A DNA stretch of 21,222 nt from DASTGO01 sp035719045 (GTDB lineage Bacteria; Actinomycetota; Actinomycetes; Actinomycetales; Kineosporiaceae): the NCBI GenBank assembly GCA_035719045.1, contig DASTGO010000066.1, positions 1 to 21,222 of the forward strand. The letters are read 5' to 3'. Shown here piece by piece: positions 19,801-21,222 of the stretch. A program made the translations under genes and the position numbers. Under the pieces are notes generated by a model. It ran no database searches. It worked only from the letters and a program-made list of their open reading frames with translations, and had not been told where the DNA came from. Numbering within the stretch: the first letter of the stretch is position 1; each line of letters begins with the position of its first letter.

Positions 19801-21222
19801 ATGACCGCCTCGACGCAGGATCCCGTCCCGGCCACCACGGCCGTCGTCGAGCTGGCCATCGGCGGGATGACCTGCGCCGCCTGCGCCGCCCGGGTGGAAC
19901 GCCGGCTGAGCCGGATGGACGGGGTCAGCGCGAGCGTCAGCTACGCCTCGGAACGGGCCACGGTGCGGCTGGAGCAGGACGTCGCGGTGGCAGCCCTGAT
20001 CGAGACGGTGGAGCACACCGGTTACTCCGCCACCCTGATCACCCCGCAGCCGGTCGAGGAACCCGGACCCCCTGCGGCGCAACGGGTCCGCGATCTGCGG
20101 CGCCGGCTGATCGTGGCCGCGGTGCTGGCGATGCCGCTGATGGACCTGTCACTGGGCTGGTCGTTCATCGGCTGGGCCCGGATCGAGCACTGGCAGTGGA
20201 TCCTGATCGGCCTGTCGGTGCCCGTGGTGGGGTGGGCGGCCTGGCCCTTCCACCGGGTCGCGCTGACCAACCTGAGGCACGGGTCGTCCTCGATGGACAC
20301 CCTGGTGTCGCTGGGGATCACGGCCTCGACGGTCTGGTCGGTGTACGCCATGTTCGCCGACCCGGCCCCCACCACGACCACGTCCTCGCCCTGGGACCTG
20401 CTCTTCCTGCCCGGTGGCGGGCTCTACCTCGACGGGGCGGCCGGGATCACCATCTTCATGCTCATCGGCCGGCTCTACGAGGCCCGGGCCAAGCGGACCG
20501 CCGGTGGCACGCTGCGCTCGCTGGCGGCTCTGTCGGCCCGGGAGGTGGTCCGGGTGGAACCGGACGGCGGCGAGCGGCTCGTCCCCGCCGACCGGCTGCG
20601 GGTGGGCGACCTCTTCCTGACCAGGCCCGGGGACACGGTGGCGGCCGACGGGATGGTCACGCAGGGACGTTCCTGGCTGGACTGCTCCCGGATGACCGGC
20701 GAGGCCGCCCCGGTCGAGGTGACCGAGGGCGACCAGGTGCTCGGCGGCACCGTGGTGATGGACGGGCGGCTGCTGGTCCGGGCCACCCGGGTCGGGGCGC
20801 AGACCCAGCTCGCCGCGATGGTCCGGCTGGTGGAGGCGGCCCAGGCCGACAAGGCCGCGGTGCAGCGACTGGCGGACCGGATCAGCGCGGTGTTCGTGCC
20901 CGTGGTGCTGGTCCTGGCGGCCCTCACTGCAGCGGGCTGGCTGATCTCCGGTGCGGGCAGCACCCCGGCGATCGGCGCGGGGATCGCCGTGCTCATCGTC
21001 GCCTGCCCCTGCGCCCTCGGCCTGGCCACCCCGACGGCGCTCATGGTGGCCTCCGGGGTCGCCGCCGAGAACGGGGTGTTCATCAAGGGGCAGCAGGCGC
21101 TGGAGTCCGCCCGGACCATCGACGTGGTCGTCCTGGACAAGACCGGCACGGTGACCACCGGGCGGATGGCGGTGGCCGAGGTGGCCACCGCCCCCGGGGT
21201 CACCACGGCGCAGGTACTGTCC
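19801..21222 (+). CDS. Copper-translocating P1B-type ATPase (5' part)
   Basis: This is 474 codons of a P1B-ATPase that continues past the window edge. An N-terminal heavy-metal domain has the Cu-binding GMTCAACAARVE (Cys25, Cys28). Membrane helices and the actuator loop follow, with CSRMTGEAAPVEV (TGE at 299-301; the next residue is Ala where Ser or Pro is usual). Then come the transport site CPCALGLATPTA (Cys402, Cys404) and the phosphorylation motif DKTGTVT (Asp446). The CPC pattern indicates export of Cu(I) or Ag(I) from the cytoplasm. ATG 19801 has GGAAGG 7 bases upstream. It is divergent from the phosphatase-like gene. Near it lie a polyferredoxin and a Met/His-rich exported protein. The rest of the protein, including the nucleotide domain, is outside the window. 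Confidence 0.93.
   Translation, partial: MTASTQDPVPATTAVVELAIGGMTCAACAARVERRLSRMDGVSASVSYASERATVRLEQDVAVAALIETVEHTGYSATLITPQPVEEPGPPAAQRVRDLRRRLIVAAVLAMPLMDLSLGWSFIGWARIEHWQWILIGLSVPVVGWAAWPFHRVALTNLRHGSSSMDTLVSLGITASTVWSVYAMFADPAPTTTTSSPWDLLFLPGGGLYLDGAAGITIFMLIGRLYEARAKRTAGGTLRSLAALSAREVVRVEPDGGERLVPADRLRVGDLFLTRPGDTVAADGMVTQGRSWLDCSRMTGEAAPVEVTEGDQVLGGTVVMDGRLLVRATRVGAQTQLAAMVRLVEAAQADKAAVQRLADRISAVFVPVVLVLAALTAAGWLISGAGSTPAIGAGIAVLIVACPCALGLATPTALMVASGVAAENGVFIKGQQALESARTIDVVVLDKTGTVTTGRMAVAEVATAPGVTTAQVLS

Overview
The window is very GC-rich, uses GTG starts freely, and carries families typical of high-GC Gram-positive bacteria. It is most likely chromosomal DNA of an actinomycete (Actinomycetota). 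The supporting genes are a tandem pair of bacterial dynamin-like GTPases beside an ssb paralog, orn followed by tRNA-His, a PrsW protease, a coiled-coil protein with a DivIVA/FilP-like RGY motif, and a YkcB-like membrane glycosyltransferase. A solitary cheW hints at a motile relative. I cannot name a genus from the sequence alone.

Layout. 125-5148 (minus): a probable operon of a soluble dynamin-like GTPase, a membrane-anchored dynamin-like GTPase and an SSB paralog. The two GTPase genes overlap, and a structured intergenic region lies upstream. 5548-8212 (plus): tRNA-Arg(TCT), a DUF1801 protein, an Lrp/AsnC regulator, an orphan cheW and a flavodoxin-like protein, closed by a perfect bidirectional terminator at 8229-8260. 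8275-10599 (minus): the RGY-motif coiled-coil protein and PrsW. 10869-11740 (plus): orn and tRNA-His, closed by a strong hairpin. 11844-12330: a decayed XRE/DUF5753 regulator, then about 300 bases without a gene. 12647-15532 (plus): a GT39-type membrane glycosyltransferase and a STAS-domain protein that lacks the usual phospho-acceptor serine. 15650-19527 (minus): a polyferredoxin overlapping by 4 bases with a Met/His/Asp-rich membrane-anchored protein, and upstream of these a secreted purple-acid-phosphatase-like protein. 19801-end (plus): the first 474 codons of a CopA-type copper P-type ATPase, cut by the window edge.

How the genes may work together. The most suggestive neighbourhood is 15650-21222. 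It holds an exported protein with MDH/GMDG repeats of the kind seen in copper-resistance proteins, translationally coupled to a membrane iron-sulfur protein of the NapH/NosR/CcoG type. CcoG has been described as a cupric reductase. A Cu(I)-type P-ATPase lies nearby. I infer a possible Cu(II) capture, reduction and export module. This is a hypothesis from motifs and position only.

Several genes (DUF1801, prsW, orn) show a TANNNT -10-like box 6-7 bases before the start codon and no Shine-Dalgarno sequence, which suggests leaderless transcripts.
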